Below are positions 6,070 to 14,290 of a DNA stretch of 38,820 bases, piece after piece. Made by a program: the position numbers and the translations under genes. Position 1 is the stretch's first letter; each line of letters begins with the position of its first letter. The notes beneath the pieces were generated by a model that was not told the DNA's origin, ran no database searches, and saw nothing but the letters and a program-made list of their open reading frames with translations. The DNA lies in NCBI GenBank assembly GCA_015478655.1, contig JADMIJ010000036.1, forward strand, positions 1 through 38,820, given 5' to 3'. Origin of the DNA: Acidimicrobiales bacterium. GTDB taxonomy: Bacteria > Actinomycetota > Acidimicrobiia > Acidimicrobiales > RAAP-2.

Positions 6070-7518
6070 TCACCGCCGCCGACCCCCACTCCCGTTGGCG
6101 CCCTTGGCCCGGACCCTCAGTTTGATGGGGGTCGGGCCCAGTTCGAAGCGCTCACGGAGGCCACGCTCCACGTAGCGGAGGTAGGTGGGCTGGAGTCGAC
6201 CGTTGGTGAACAGGGTGAACGTGGGCGGGTCGTTGGCGCCCTGCACGGCGTACTGGATCTTGGCCCCCACCGGGGGGTGGGCCATCTGGATCGATTTGAG
6301 GGCGCGGTTGAGCTCGCCGGTCGGGATCCGTGAGTGGTAGGCGGTTTCCGCCGCGGCCACGGCCGGAAGGATCTGGTGCACACCCAGCCCCGACAGTGCG
6401 CTCACCTTCAGGACGGGCGCCTCGCCCAGGAAGGCCAGCCGGTCCCCGATGTCGACCAGGATGCCCTTCCGGTCCTCGGTGGGAATGAGCTCCCACTTGT
6501 TGAGCACCACCACGGTGGGGCAGCCTGCCGCCCCCACCCGTTCGGCCAGCCGCTGGTCCTGGTGGGTGACTCCCGCCGTGGCGTCGATGATCAGGAGGGC
6601 GATGTCAGCCCGATCGAGTGCGTCGAGCGCCCGCAACACCGAGAAGTACTCAGTCCCCCGTTCCGTGCGCGACTTGCGGCGCATTCCCGCCGTGTCGATG
6701 AAGCACACGGTTCCTTCGGGGGTCTCCACCACAGTGTCCACTGCGTCGCGGGTGGTCCCCGGGGCATCATGGGTGATCGATCGCTCGTCCCCTACCAGGC
6801 GGTTGAACAGCGTCGACTTCCCGACGTTGGGTCGACCCACGAGGGCCACCCTGGGAACCTGGCCTCCGGCCCCCTGGTCCGGCGCCACGCCGTCCATTTC
6901 GGGTCCGGCGCTCTCAGCTCCATGTTCCCCGATGACCGTGCCCTCGGGCGAGGCCGCCGGTCGGCCCGCGGCAACGGACACACCGTGGGTGGGCAACAGA
7001 CTGACGACATCGTCGAGCAGGTCACCCGTCCCCCGCCCGTGCAGGGCGCTGACCGGCCACGGCGGGCCCAGTCCGAGGCCCATGGCATCCCAGGCGTCGG
7101 CCTCTCGCTGGGACGAGTCCACCTTGTTGACCACCACCCGCACCGGCCGGCCCGATCGCTTGAGCACCCGGGCCACCGCCAGGTCCTCATCGATGACCCC
7201 CACCGTCACATCCACCACCAGCAGGACCACGGCGGCGTCGGCTATGGCCCGCTCCGCCTGCGCGGTGACCTGGGCATCGAGGGGGTCGTTGCTCGACAGC
7301 CATCCGCCCGTGTCGACCACGGTGAACCGGTGCCCGCACCACTCGGCCTCGAGCTCCTTGCGGTCACGGGTCACCCCGGGCCGCTCCTCGACCACTGCCG
7401 CCCGGCGTCCGACGATGCGGTTGACCAGGGTCGACTTGCCGACGTTGGGACGGCCGGCGATGACGACCAGCGGCCGCTCGCTCGTCGTGACCTTGTCGTC
7501 GGGAGCAGTGGTGGTCAT
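6070..7518 (-). CDS. der: GTPase Der (EngA), ribosome assembly
   Basis: 482 residues with the double G-domain arrangement unique to Der. Two identical P-loops GRPNVGKST occur at residues 22-30 and 228-236, each followed by PGVTRD or PGTTRD switch I and DTGG or DTAG motifs. NKVD (131-134) and a later NKWE complete guanine recognition. A KH-like domain forms the C-terminus. Der is an essential GTPase of 50S subunit maturation. A Gly/Glu-rich linker of about 40 residues (182-222) between the G domains is long and probably disordered. ATG 7518 overlaps the stop of the DUF512 gene (ATGA), indicating translational coupling. Confidence 0.95.
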   Translation of the reverse strand: MTTTAPDDKVTTSERPLVVIAGRPNVGKSTLVNRIVGRRAAVVEERPGVTRDRKELEAEWCGHRFTVVDTGGWLSSNDPLDAQVTAQAERAIADAAVVLLVVDVTVGVIDEDLAVARVLKRSGRPVRVVVNKVDSSQREADAWDAMGLGLGPPWPVSALHGRGTGDLLDDVVSLLPTHGVSVAAGRPAASPEGTVIGEHGAESAGPEMDGVAPDQGAGGQVPRVALVGRPNVGKSTLFNRLVGDERSITHDAPGTTRDAVDTVVETPEGTVCFIDTAGMRRKSRTERGTEYFSVLRALDALDRADIALLIIDATAGVTHQDQRLAERVGAAGCPTVVVLNKWELIPTEDRKGILVDIGDRLAFLGEAPVLKVSALSGLGVHQILPAVAAAETAYHSRIPTGELNRALKSIQMAHPPVGAKIQYAVQGANDPPTFTLFTNGRLQPTYLRYVERGLRERFELGPTPIKLRVRAKGANGSGGRRR

Positions 7519-8948
7519 CGGGTGGCGCCCAGGGCCACCGGGACGCGCTGGCTGACCGCGTCCGGCACCGGCGCCCCCTCGAGGGCGTTGCGCAGGGAGA
7601 GGCCGTCGGTCGGGACCACCTCCACGGTCCGGGGCAGGTCGGCAACGGTGAGGTCGTCGAGGAATCGGCCCTCGGACAGGCACGAGTCGGGCAGCAGGTA
7701 GCGGTGCCCCGCGGGCTGAACCTCCAGCACCCCGGTCAGATCGGCACCGGTGAGGAGACCCGACACCCCGATGTTGCCCCCGAAGAAGTGGTTGACGACG
7801 GGCACCAACCGGATGTCGTCCCGGGCCAGGGAGTCGACGAGGGGGCCGAGCACCCGCGCTCCGTATTCTCCGGTGAGGATGGCGATGGGTGCACGCGTCG
7901 GCGGTGACGGCGAGGTGGCCAATGCCCGCGGTGCCCGGTAGCCCGCCGCCGGTGCGCCGTCCACGGCGGCGAAGAAGCCGGGCCGGACGCCGAGGGCCGC
8001 CCGTTCGTCGCCACCGAAGGCGGCCTCGAAGGCTCGGGCCATGCCCAGGCCGTTCTCGTGCTGAGGGAATCCCTCGTAGGTGCGGGCCGGAGGAAAGGGC
8101 CGGCCGGCCATGAGGTAGTACTCGTCGGCGGCGAAGACCATCCGTCGCCCGATGGCGGTGAGGAAGGTCTCCTGCCACTCGGCCACGGCATCGCAGACCA
8201 CGCCCGCCTCTTGCGGGGTGTGCGGTCGCATGGCGCTCTCGTGGGAGAAGCGGCTGACCCCGAGGGGGACGCAGGCCACGGTGGCCAGGGCCGGATAGCG
8301 GTCGAGGACGCCGGCCAGGGTGTCGTGCAGGACGTCCCCGTCGTTGCGACCGGGGCACACGACCACCTGACCATGGACCTCGATCCCGCCATCGAGCAGG
8401 GCCGTGAGCCACCTGAGGCTGGTGGCCCCTCGCTGATTCCGCAGCATGTCGGCCCGGACGTCCGGATCGGTGGCGTGGATGGACACGAACAGGGGGCTGA
8501 GCCGTTCGGTGAGGACGCGTTCGAGGTCCATTTCGGTGAACCGGGTCAAGGTGGTGAAGTTCCCGTAGAGGAACGACAGCCGGTAGTCGTCGTCCTTCAG
8601 GGAGAGGCTGCGGCGCATCCCCCGGGGCAGCTGGTGGATGAAGCAGAACTCGCAGTGGTTGTCGCACGTCCGGACCCGGTCGAAGACGGCGGAGGAGACC
8701 TCGGCGCCGAGGGGCTCGCCGGGCTCCTTGGCCACGCGGAGGCTGATGGGATCATCGTGGCCGCGACGGCGGACGACGAGGTCCAGATCGGGCTCATCGA
8801 CCAGAAGGCTGTACTCGATGACGTCACGCGGCGACCGCCCGTTGAGGAGGAGGAGCTCGTCCCCGGGCCGCAGCCCGGACAGGTCTGCCGGTGACAATTC
8901 GGTGACGGCGACGACCTTTGGTGCCGTCGTCACCCGGGGCGCCGACAT
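7515..8948 (-). CDS. DUF512 / radical SAM-like Fe-S protein (COG1625) with N-terminal PDZ domain
   Basis: 477 residues. A PDZ-like domain (about residues 13-60, with GLRPGDELL) precedes the cysteine cluster CDNHCEFC (Cys95, Cys99, Cys102), a C-x3-C-x2-C motif like that of radical SAM [4Fe-4S] enzymes. The DUF512 domain follows. Its reaction is not known to me. It commonly neighbours der in Clostridia, and here it overlaps der by ATGA, so a role near ribosome assembly or GTPase function is a guess. ATG 8948 is preferred because a TACCCT box lies 6 bases upstream (leaderless start). GTG 9014 in frame would give a 22-residue extension overlapping the divergent promoter region. Confidence 0.88.
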   Translation of the reverse strand: MSAPRVTTAPKVVAVTELSPADLSGLRPGDELLLLNGRSPRDVIEYSLLVDEPDLDLVVRRRGHDDPISLRVAKEPGEPLGAEVSSAVFDRVRTCDNHCEFCFIHQLPRGMRRSLSLKDDDYRLSFLYGNFTTLTRFTEMDLERVLTERLSPLFVSIHATDPDVRADMLRNQRGATSLRWLTALLDGGIEVHGQVVVCPGRNDGDVLHDTLAGVLDRYPALATVACVPLGVSRFSHESAMRPHTPQEAGVVCDAVAEWQETFLTAIGRRMVFAADEYYLMAGRPFPPARTYEGFPQHENGLGMARAFEAAFGGDERAALGVRPGFFAAVDGAPAAGYRAPRALATSPSPPTRAPIAILTGEYGARVLGPLVDSLARDDIRLVPVVNHFFGGNIGVSGLLTGADLTGVLEVQPAGHRYLLPDSCLSEGRFLDDLTVADLPRTVEVVPTDGLSLRNALEGAPVPDAVSQRVPVALGATR

Positions 8949-8954
8949 ACCACC

Positions 8955-8960
8955 AGGGTA
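8955..8960 (-). promoter_or_regulatory. -10 box for a leaderless DUF512-der transcript
   Basis: On the minus strand TACCCT is followed by six bases and then the ATG at 8948, so transcription would begin at or next to the start codon. No Shine-Dalgarno sequence is needed or seen. The same TANNNT-N6-start spacing occurs at 9020 and 33800. Confidence 0.45.
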
Positions 8961-9019
8961 CCTGGTCCCCTTCGTCCGCTTGACGTCGTCACCGGTGCGG
9001 ACGACGCCGATCACCCCGG

Positions 9020-9025
9020 TAGCCT
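9020..9025 (+). promoter_or_regulatory. -10 box for a leaderless ispH transcript
   Basis: TAGCCT, six bases, then GTG 9032, so the predicted transcription start is the G of the start codon. There is no ribosome binding site upstream. A TTGACG at 8980-8985 is too far away (34 bases) to be its -35 box. Confidence 0.45.
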
Positions 9026-9031
9026 GTCTCT

Positions 9032-10132
9032 GTGACGGTCGACCGAGTGCTCCTGGCTGAGCCCCGGGGTTTCTGCGCCGGTGTGGAGAAGGCCATCAAG
9101 GCCCTGGCCTGGATGGTGCGGGTCTTCGAGCCCCCGGTCTACTGCTATCACGAGATCGTCCACAACCAGCACGTGGTCGACCAGTTTCGGGCCCAGGGAG
9201 TGATGTTCGTCGACGACGTGGAGGACGTGCCCGCCGGTGCGCCCCTGATGCTCTCCGCCCACGGGTCGGCGCCCGAGGTCGTCCTCGCCGCCCGGGCCCG
9301 GGGCCGGGTGGTGGTCGACGCGGTCTGCCCGCTGGTGACCAAGGTCCACCATGAGCTCAAGGTCCGGGCCCGCAAGGGCTACACCGTGCTCTACGTCGGC
9401 CACCACGGCCACGAGGAGGCCGTCGGGACCATGGCCGTAGCGCCCACGTCGGTGCGGCTGCTGGAGCGGGTCGAGGACGTGGACGCCCTCGACGACGTCG
9501 AGGACGGCAACTCCGGGGACGGCGAAGCGCCGTTGGTGGCGCTGCTGGCCCAGACGACACTGAGCCACGACGAGTGGTCGGGCATCGTCGACCGGGCCCG
9601 GGAGCGCTTCCCCGATCTGTGGATGCCCAACCGGAGCGATCTCTGCTTCGCCACCACCAACCGGCAGGCGGCCCTCAAGGCCCTGGCCGGCAGGGTCGAC
9701 GCCATGGTCGTCATCGGCTCGGAGAACTCCTCCAACACCGTGGCCCTCGAGCAGGTGGCAGTGGCCTTCGGCTGCCCCCGGGTGGTCCGGGTCAACGACG
9801 CCTCCGAGCTGCCCGGCGACCTGTCCGGCACGGTCGGGGTCACCGCCGGCGCCTCGGCTCCCGAATCGCTGGTTCAGGCCGTGGTGGCGCGCCTCGACCC
9901 CGTCGACGGGGTGGAGGGGTGCCCGGTCACTGTCGAGGAGGAGTACTTCCCTCCCCCACCGGAGCTGCGCGAACTGCTGCGCGGGCTCGAGGTTGCGCTC
10001 TCGCTGCTCAACGGCTCCCCTGCGGGAGCGCCCGATGGGTCGGGCCCGGCCGGGGGCGACCCGGACAACCGGGTGCTGGGCGGGGATCGAACCATCGTGG
10101 CCGCTGATGTGCTCGAGCGGCTGGCCGGGTAG
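9032..10132 (+). CDS. ispH: 4-hydroxy-3-methylbut-2-enyl diphosphate reductase (IspH/LytB)
   Basis: 366 residues. IspH reduces HMBPP to IPP and DMAPP, the last step of the MEP isoprenoid pathway, using a [4Fe-4S] cluster. The three cluster cysteines are visible: Cys15 in GFCAGV, Cys99 in AVCPLV and Cys205 in DLCFATTNRQ. Also present are EIVHN (41-45) and the HHGHEE stretch (124-129) carrying the active-site His and Glu. The last ~40 residues are an unconserved Gly/Pro-rich tail. GTG 9032 fits a leaderless start. ispH heads a plus-strand run with the HD-domain and GT2 genes and is divergent from DUF512-der. The GT2 product may act on polyprenyl-linked sugars built from isoprenoids. Confidence 0.95.
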   Translation: MTVDRVLLAEPRGFCAGVEKAIKALAWMVRVFEPPVYCYHEIVHNQHVVDQFRAQGVMFVDDVEDVPAGAPLMLSAHGSAPEVVLAARARGRVVVDAVCPLVTKVHHELKVRARKGYTVLYVGHHGHEEAVGTMAVAPTSVRLLERVEDVDALDDVEDGNSGDGEAPLVALLAQTTLSHDEWSGIVDRARERFPDLWMPNRSDLCFATTNRQAALKALAGRVDAMVVIGSENSSNTVALEQVAVAFGCPRVVRVNDASELPGDLSGTVGVTAGASAPESLVQAVVARLDPVDGVEGCPVTVEEEYFPPPPELRELLRGLEVALSLLNGSPAGAPDGSGPAGGDPDNRVLGGDRTIVAADVLERLAG

Positions 10133-10172
10133 CCGCCGTGACCGCCAGGGGTTTTGGCGCGAGACTGTCACC

Positions 10173-10721
10173 ATGACAACTTCGTTCACCAGCATGGATG
10201 TCTCGACCGAGGAACAGTGGTCGGTGATCGGTGGCGAGACCATGAAGAACCAGGGCCGGGTGGCCGACCGTGTGCTCGCCATGCTCGAGTCCCTGGTCGA
10301 CGTGGTCGACGGGTTCGCCGTCGACCAGCTGACCCATTGCCTGCAGACGGCTACCCGGGCCGAACGGGACGGTGCCGACGACGAGCTGGTGGTGGCTGCC
10401 CTGTGCCACGACATCGGCAAGGCGGTATCGGTGCCCAACCACCCGCGCATCGCCGCCGAGATCCTGCGGCCCTACGTGCGCCCCGAGGTCACCGAGACGA
10501 TTCTCGTCCACCAGGATTTCCAGGGTCGGCACTACTACCAGCACTTCAAGATGGACCCCAACATGCGCGACCGCTACCGGGGGGAACCCTGGTACGAGCT
10601 GGCGGAGCAGTTCGCCGACCAGTGGGACCAGAACAGTTTCGACCCTGACTACCCCACCGAGCCGCTCTCGCACTTCGAACCCAAGGTGCGGGCCATCTTC
10701 GGCAACCCACACGTCCTGTAG
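10173..10721 (+). CDS. HD-domain metalloprotein (phosphohydrolase or PhnZ/MIOX-like diiron oxygenase family)
   Basis: 182 residues. Metal-ligand pattern: His55 (LTHCLQ), His79-Asp80 (CHDIGK), His90 (NHP), His113 (HQDFQG), and late aspartates near residues 149-157 (the DQWDQNSFDPDY region). This four-His layout with a distal Asp resembles the two-metal HD proteins, which include both phosphohydrolases and mixed-valent diiron oxygenases such as PhnZ and MIOX. Sequence alone does not decide between them. ATG 10173 lacks a strong ribosome binding site. The gene lies 40 bp after ispH, and its TAG overlaps the GTG of the next gene by one base, so the two are probably co-translated. Substrate unknown. 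Confidence 0.75.
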   Translation: MTTSFTSMDVSTEEQWSVIGGETMKNQGRVADRVLAMLESLVDVVDGFAVDQLTHCLQTATRAERDGADDELVVAALCHDIGKAVSVPNHPRIAAEILRPYVRPEVTETILVHQDFQGRHYYQHFKMDPNMRDRYRGEPWYELAEQFADQWDQNSFDPDYPTEPLSHFEPKVRAIFGNPHVL

Positions 10722-11569
10722 TGGCGCCAACCCAGCGGTCTCGCTGGCTCACCCTCCCTGACTCCCGCGGACGGCGGCGCAACGCCGCGCTCCTCCAGTT
10801 CGCCGTGGACCGGGCGCGGGCCGACTTCGACGAGCGCTACCCCCACCTCGGAGTCGGTCCGGTGGTGGCCCTGGTCGCCGCCTATGACGAACAGGACAAC
10901 GTCGGCGACGTCCTCAAGGTCGTGCCGACCCTGATCGGTGACCTCGAGGTGTCGACCCTCGTCGTGGTGGACGGAGGGACGGACAACACGGCGCAGATCG
11001 CCCTCGACTCAGGTGCCTACACCTGCGTGCTGCCGGTCAACCTGGGCCAGGGCGCCGCGCTCCACCTCGGCTATGAGCTGGCGGCGGCCCACGGGGCCCG
11101 CTACGTCGTCACCCTCGACGCCGATGGCCAGAACGACCCCGCCGAGATGGCGACCATGGTGCAGCCCTTGCTCGATGACACCGCCGATTTCGTCATCGCC
11201 TCGCGGCGGCTCGGCGTCGACCAGACGACCGACCGGTTCCGGCGTGCCGGCGTCAAGGTCTACGCCTGGGTGGTCAATTCCATCCTGTCCCAGAAGCTGT
11301 CCGACTCGTCCAACGGCTACCGCGCCTTCAAGGTCGAGTTGCTCGACGACATCCTGCCCCGCCTGGTGCAGAACCAGTATCAGACCTCCGAAGTGCTGAT
11401 CACCGCGGCCAGCAGAGGCTGGAGGATCGCCGAGCGGCCCACCGTCTGGCACCCGCGGGCGTCGGGGGTCTCGAAGAAGGGCGGCAACCTGGTGTTCGGG
11501 GTCCAGTACGCCCGGGTGATCGCCACCACGTGGTGTCGGGTGACCTGGGGCAACCGACGCCGCCGCTGA
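10721..11569 (+). CDS. Family 2 glycosyltransferase (DPM1/polyprenyl-phosphate sugar synthase-like)
   Basis: 282 residues. A GT-A fold of family GT2 spans about residues 47-250: AYDEQDN (54-60) binds the nucleotide, DGGTDNT (84-90) follows, and DADGQ (133-137) is the DxD metal site. NSNGYR-like and TSEVLI segments lie near the acceptor site. There is no clear membrane segment, as in soluble dolichol-phosphate-mannose synthase relatives. The product probably transfers a sugar from a nucleotide donor to polyprenyl phosphate or another acceptor. It starts at GTG 10721, overlapping the previous stop. It converges with plsC, leaving 38 bp between stops. Confidence 0.8.
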   Translation: MAPTQRSRWLTLPDSRGRRRNAALLQFAVDRARADFDERYPHLGVGPVVALVAAYDEQDNVGDVLKVVPTLIGDLEVSTLVVVDGGTDNTAQIALDSGAYTCVLPVNLGQGAALHLGYELAAAHGARYVVTLDADGQNDPAEMATMVQPLLDDTADFVIASRRLGVDQTTDRFRRAGVKVYAWVVNSILSQKLSDSSNGYRAFKVELLDDILPRLVQNQYQTSEVLITAASRGWRIAERPTVWHPRASGVSKKGGNLVFGVQYARVIATTWCRVTWGNRRRR

Positions 11570-11607
11570 CGGCCGCGGCCACCGGCGCCGAACGGCAACG
11601 GGGTGCG

Positions 11608-12318
11608 TCAGTAGCGACCCACCGTCGCCACCGAGCGGTCGTAGAGATCCTGGAGGGATGCGGCCAGCCCCTCGGTGAGCTGATGGGTTCGGGTGCGGGA
11701 GATCCGCCCGCCACCCGTGCGTGCCGGGGGCGGAATGGGCTCGCCCACGATGAGGTGGATGTGCCGGGGACGCGGGATCCGGGTGCCCTTGGGCATGACC
11801 GACGCCGAGCCACCGATGCCCACCGGGATGACCGTGGCCCCGGTCCGGGCGGCCAGGAAGGCCACGCCCTCGTGGAGGTCCTCGATGACCGGTCCCGACC
11901 GGCGCTCCCCCTCCGGGAAGAGGATCAGCACCTCACCGGCGTCGAGCACGTGTTGGGCCCGACGCAGCGCCTCCCGATCGGCCGACTCGCGATGGACGGG
12001 GAAGGCACCGATGGGAGGGAGGATCCTGGCCAACCATCGGTTCTTCCACAGGCTGTCCTTGGCCATGTAGTGGAGCTTGCGGCTCGTGACCTCCGACGCC
12101 ACGAAGAAGTCGATGAACGAGCGGTGCACGGGCGCGATGATCACGGGACCGACGGCGGGAACCTGGTCGGCACCGGTCACGGTGGTTCGGAACAGGAGCC
12201 GGTTGAGCCCGTGGACCAGCGCCCGGAGGAAGCGGTAGATGGGGGTGAACCCGGTGTCGACTCGGACTGCGATCCCCTCGGACCGGTCCTCGACCCCCGC
12301 TCCCCCGCCTCCGCTCAC
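11608..12318 (-). CDS. plsC: 1-acyl-sn-glycerol-3-phosphate acyltransferase (PlsC family)
   Basis: 236 residues. The two acyltransferase signatures are present: HRSFID (His65 to Asp70, the catalytic H-x4-D) and FPEGERR (134-140, phosphate binding). PlsC converts lysophosphatidic acid to phosphatidic acid at the inner membrane. A hydrophobic stretch near residues 58-64 may associate with the membrane. GTG 12318 overlaps the cmk stop (GTGA), so translation is probably coupled; GTG 12324 is an alternative. The order aroA-cmk-plsC is also seen in Firmicutes. Confidence 0.88.
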   Translation of the reverse strand: MSGGGGAGVEDRSEGIAVRVDTGFTPIYRFLRALVHGLNRLLFRTTVTGADQVPAVGPVIIAPVHRSFIDFFVASEVTSRKLHYMAKDSLWKNRWLARILPPIGAFPVHRESADREALRRAQHVLDAGEVLILFPEGERRSGPVIEDLHEGVAFLAARTGATVIPVGIGGSASVMPKGTRIPRPRHIHLIVGEPIPPPARTGGGRISRTRTHQLTEGLAASLQDLYDRSVATVGRY

Positions 12319-12947
12319 AGCCACGCCACCACCTCTTCCACGATGTCCTCCACCGGCCGATCGGTGGTGTCGATGACCCGGGCGCCGTCGGCCACCCCCA
12401 GCGGGGATGCTGTCCGGGTGCTGTCCAGCCTGTCACGGCGGGCCACGGCGTCCGCACCCTCCTCCGGCCTGCGGCGGGCGCGCTCGTCGACCGATGCGGT
12501 CAGGTAGATCTTGACGTCGGCGTGGGGGAAGACGACCGAACCGATGTCCCGTCCCTCGACGATCCCCCCGCCCCGCTCGGCGACCCACTGGCGCTGGCGC
12601 TGGACCAGCACGGTGCGGACCTCGGGGTTGGCCGCCACCGCCGACACCGCCCGGCTCACCCGGGGGCCCCGGATGGCCTCGGTGATGTCCGTTCCGTCCG
12701 CCTCGACCCGCTCGCCGATGCCGATGGTCAGGGCCCGGGCCAGTTCGGCCACCGCGGACCGATCCGTCGGTTCGATCCCCCGTTCGAGGGCGGCCCAGGC
12801 CACCGCCCGGTACATGGCCCCTGTGTCCAGGCGGTCCACGCCGAGGCGTTCCGACAGGGCGCGCGACACGGTGGACTTGCCGGATCCGGCCGGCCCGTCG
12901 ATGGCGATGACCGGATGGGCCCGGGTGCGGGTGCCGTGGGCGCTCAT
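12315..12947 (-). CDS. cmk: Cytidylate kinase
   Basis: 210 residues, close to the usual ~220-230. It phosphorylates CMP and dCMP with ATP. The P-loop GPAGSGKST is at residues 18-26. RLDTGAMYRAVAW (about 38-50) binds the nucleotide monophosphate, and the EGRDIGSVVFPHADVKIYL block (about 130-150) is diagnostic of Cmk. The LID region is rich in Arg. ATG 12947 overlaps the stop of aroA (ATGA). In M. tuberculosis cmk sits between rluB and der; here three aromatic genes separate it from rluB. Confidence 0.95.
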   Translation of the reverse strand: MSAHGTRTRAHPVIAIDGPAGSGKSTVSRALSERLGVDRLDTGAMYRAVAWAALERGIEPTDRSAVAELARALTIGIGERVEADGTDITEAIRGPRVSRAVSAVAANPEVRTVLVQRQRQWVAERGGGIVEGRDIGSVVFPHADVKIYLTASVDERARRRPEEGADAVARRDRLDSTRTASPLGVADGARVIDTTDRPVEDIVEEVVAWL

Positions 12948-14290
12948 CCTGGGGCCCCGGGAGCTCCTCGCAGCCGCTCGAGGTCGTCGACGAAGCCGGG
13001 ATAGCTGGTGGCCACCGACTCCCACCCGGTGATGGTGGTCACCGAGCCGGGACGGCACGCCGTGGCGGCGATGGCCGCGGCCATGGCCATGCGATGGTCG
13101 CCTCGGGCGTCCACCTGGCCCGGCTGGAGCGGCGCCCCCGTTCCCTCGATTGCGAGGTCGTCGCCTTCCACCTCGGCCTCGGCGCCGAAGGCCCGGACCA
13201 GCTCCACCGTGCCGGCGAGGCGGTCGGATTCCTTCACCCGCAGTTCGCCGACGCCCCGGAAGCGGGTGGACCCGAGGGCCACGGCCGCGGCCACGGCCAG
13301 GATCGGGACCTCGTCGAGCGACGGGATCTCGGCGGCCTCGACCACCGTGCCGTGCAGGGCACAGGTGTAGCTGGTCACCGACCCGGTCCCGTTGCCGGAC
13401 TCCTCGATCTCGATGGTGGCGCCCATCCGCCGGAGCACGCCCAGATAGCCGAGCCGCTCGATGCCCAGCTGGATGTCGGCCACGGTGACCAGGCTGCCGG
13501 GCACCACCACACCCCCGACCACCCAGAAGGCGGCCTGGGACGGGTCGCCCGGCACGGTGAAGGATCCCGCCTCGAGGGTGCTCCGCCGGACCCGCACCAC
13601 CCTCCCGCCGCCCACCCGCTCGAAGGTGATGGCCGCACCGGCGGCCGCCAGCATCTCCTCGGTGTGCGCCCTGGTCGCCACCGGCTCGCGGACCACGGTC
13701 TCCCCCTCCGCCCCCAGCGCGGCCAGCAGGATGGCGGACTTCACCTGGGCACTGGCCATGGGCGGTGTGTAGTCGATGCCCTGCAGGGCCCCGCCGTCGA
13801 TCCGGATGGGAGGCAGGCAGCGCTCGCCCTCCCCGCTCACCCTCGCCCCCATCAGGCCCAGGGGCTCGGCCACCCGATCCATGGGGCGGCTCCGGAGCGA
13901 GTCGTCTCCGGTCAGGGTGGTGGCACCGGGCAGGGTGGCGGCCACCCCGGCCAACAGGCGCATGCCGGTGCCGGAGTTGCCCAGGTCGATGGGGCGGTCG
14001 GGGGCGTGCAGCCGCGATCGTCCACCGTGGACGATCACCGTGGGACCATCGGCCTCGACCTCGGCGCCCAGGGCCACGACGGCCAGCCTGGTGCCGGCCA
14101 CGTCGTCGCCGTGCGACAGGCCGGAGATGGTCGAGGTTCCCTCGGCCAGGGCGGCCAGCAGCAGGGACCGGTGCGAGATGGACTTGTCCCCGGGCACGGC
14201 GAGGGTTCCGACCAGCGGCGCGCCGCTTTGCACCGTGTAGCTCTCGCCGCCGCTGTTCGAGGGGTCCGGGGTGGGCGTGTCCGCGCTCAA
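12944..14290 (-). CDS. aroA: 3-phosphoshikimate 1-carboxyvinyltransferase (EPSP synthase)
   Basis: 448 residues. It joins shikimate-3-phosphate and PEP in the shikimate pathway. Motifs: PGDKSISHR (33-41), LGNSGTGMRLL (103-113), RSRPM, and a KESDRL segment near residue 355. The PEP-site glycine equivalent to E. coli Gly96 is kept, but the Pro101 position is Leu, as in the Bacillus-like GNSGT forms. The start is TTG 14290, overlapping the tyrA stop (TTGA). It is flanked by tyrA and cmk in a coupled chain. Confidence 0.95.
   Translation of the reverse strand: MSADTPTPDPSNSGGESYTVQSGAPLVGTLAVPGDKSISHRSLLLAALAEGTSTISGLSHGDDVAGTRLAVVALGAEVEADGPTVIVHGGRSRLHAPDRPIDLGNSGTGMRLLAGVAATLPGATTLTGDDSLRSRPMDRVAEPLGLMGARVSGEGERCLPPIRIDGGALQGIDYTPPMASAQVKSAILLAALGAEGETVVREPVATRAHTEEMLAAAGAAITFERVGGGRVVRVRRSTLEAGSFTVPGDPSQAAFWVVGGVVVPGSLVTVADIQLGIERLGYLGVLRRMGATIEIEESGNGTGSVTSYTCALHGTVVEAAEIPSLDEVPILAVAAAVALGSTRFRGVGELRVKESDRLAGTVELVRAFGAEAEVEGDDLAIEGTGAPLQPGQVDARGDHRMAMAAAIAATACRPGSVTTITGWESVATSYPGFVDDLERLRGAPGAPG

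Noticed and set aside
6334-7701. Long plus-strand frame opposite der
   Set aside because: Antisense of a clear gene with both GTPase domains; no start signal or domain.
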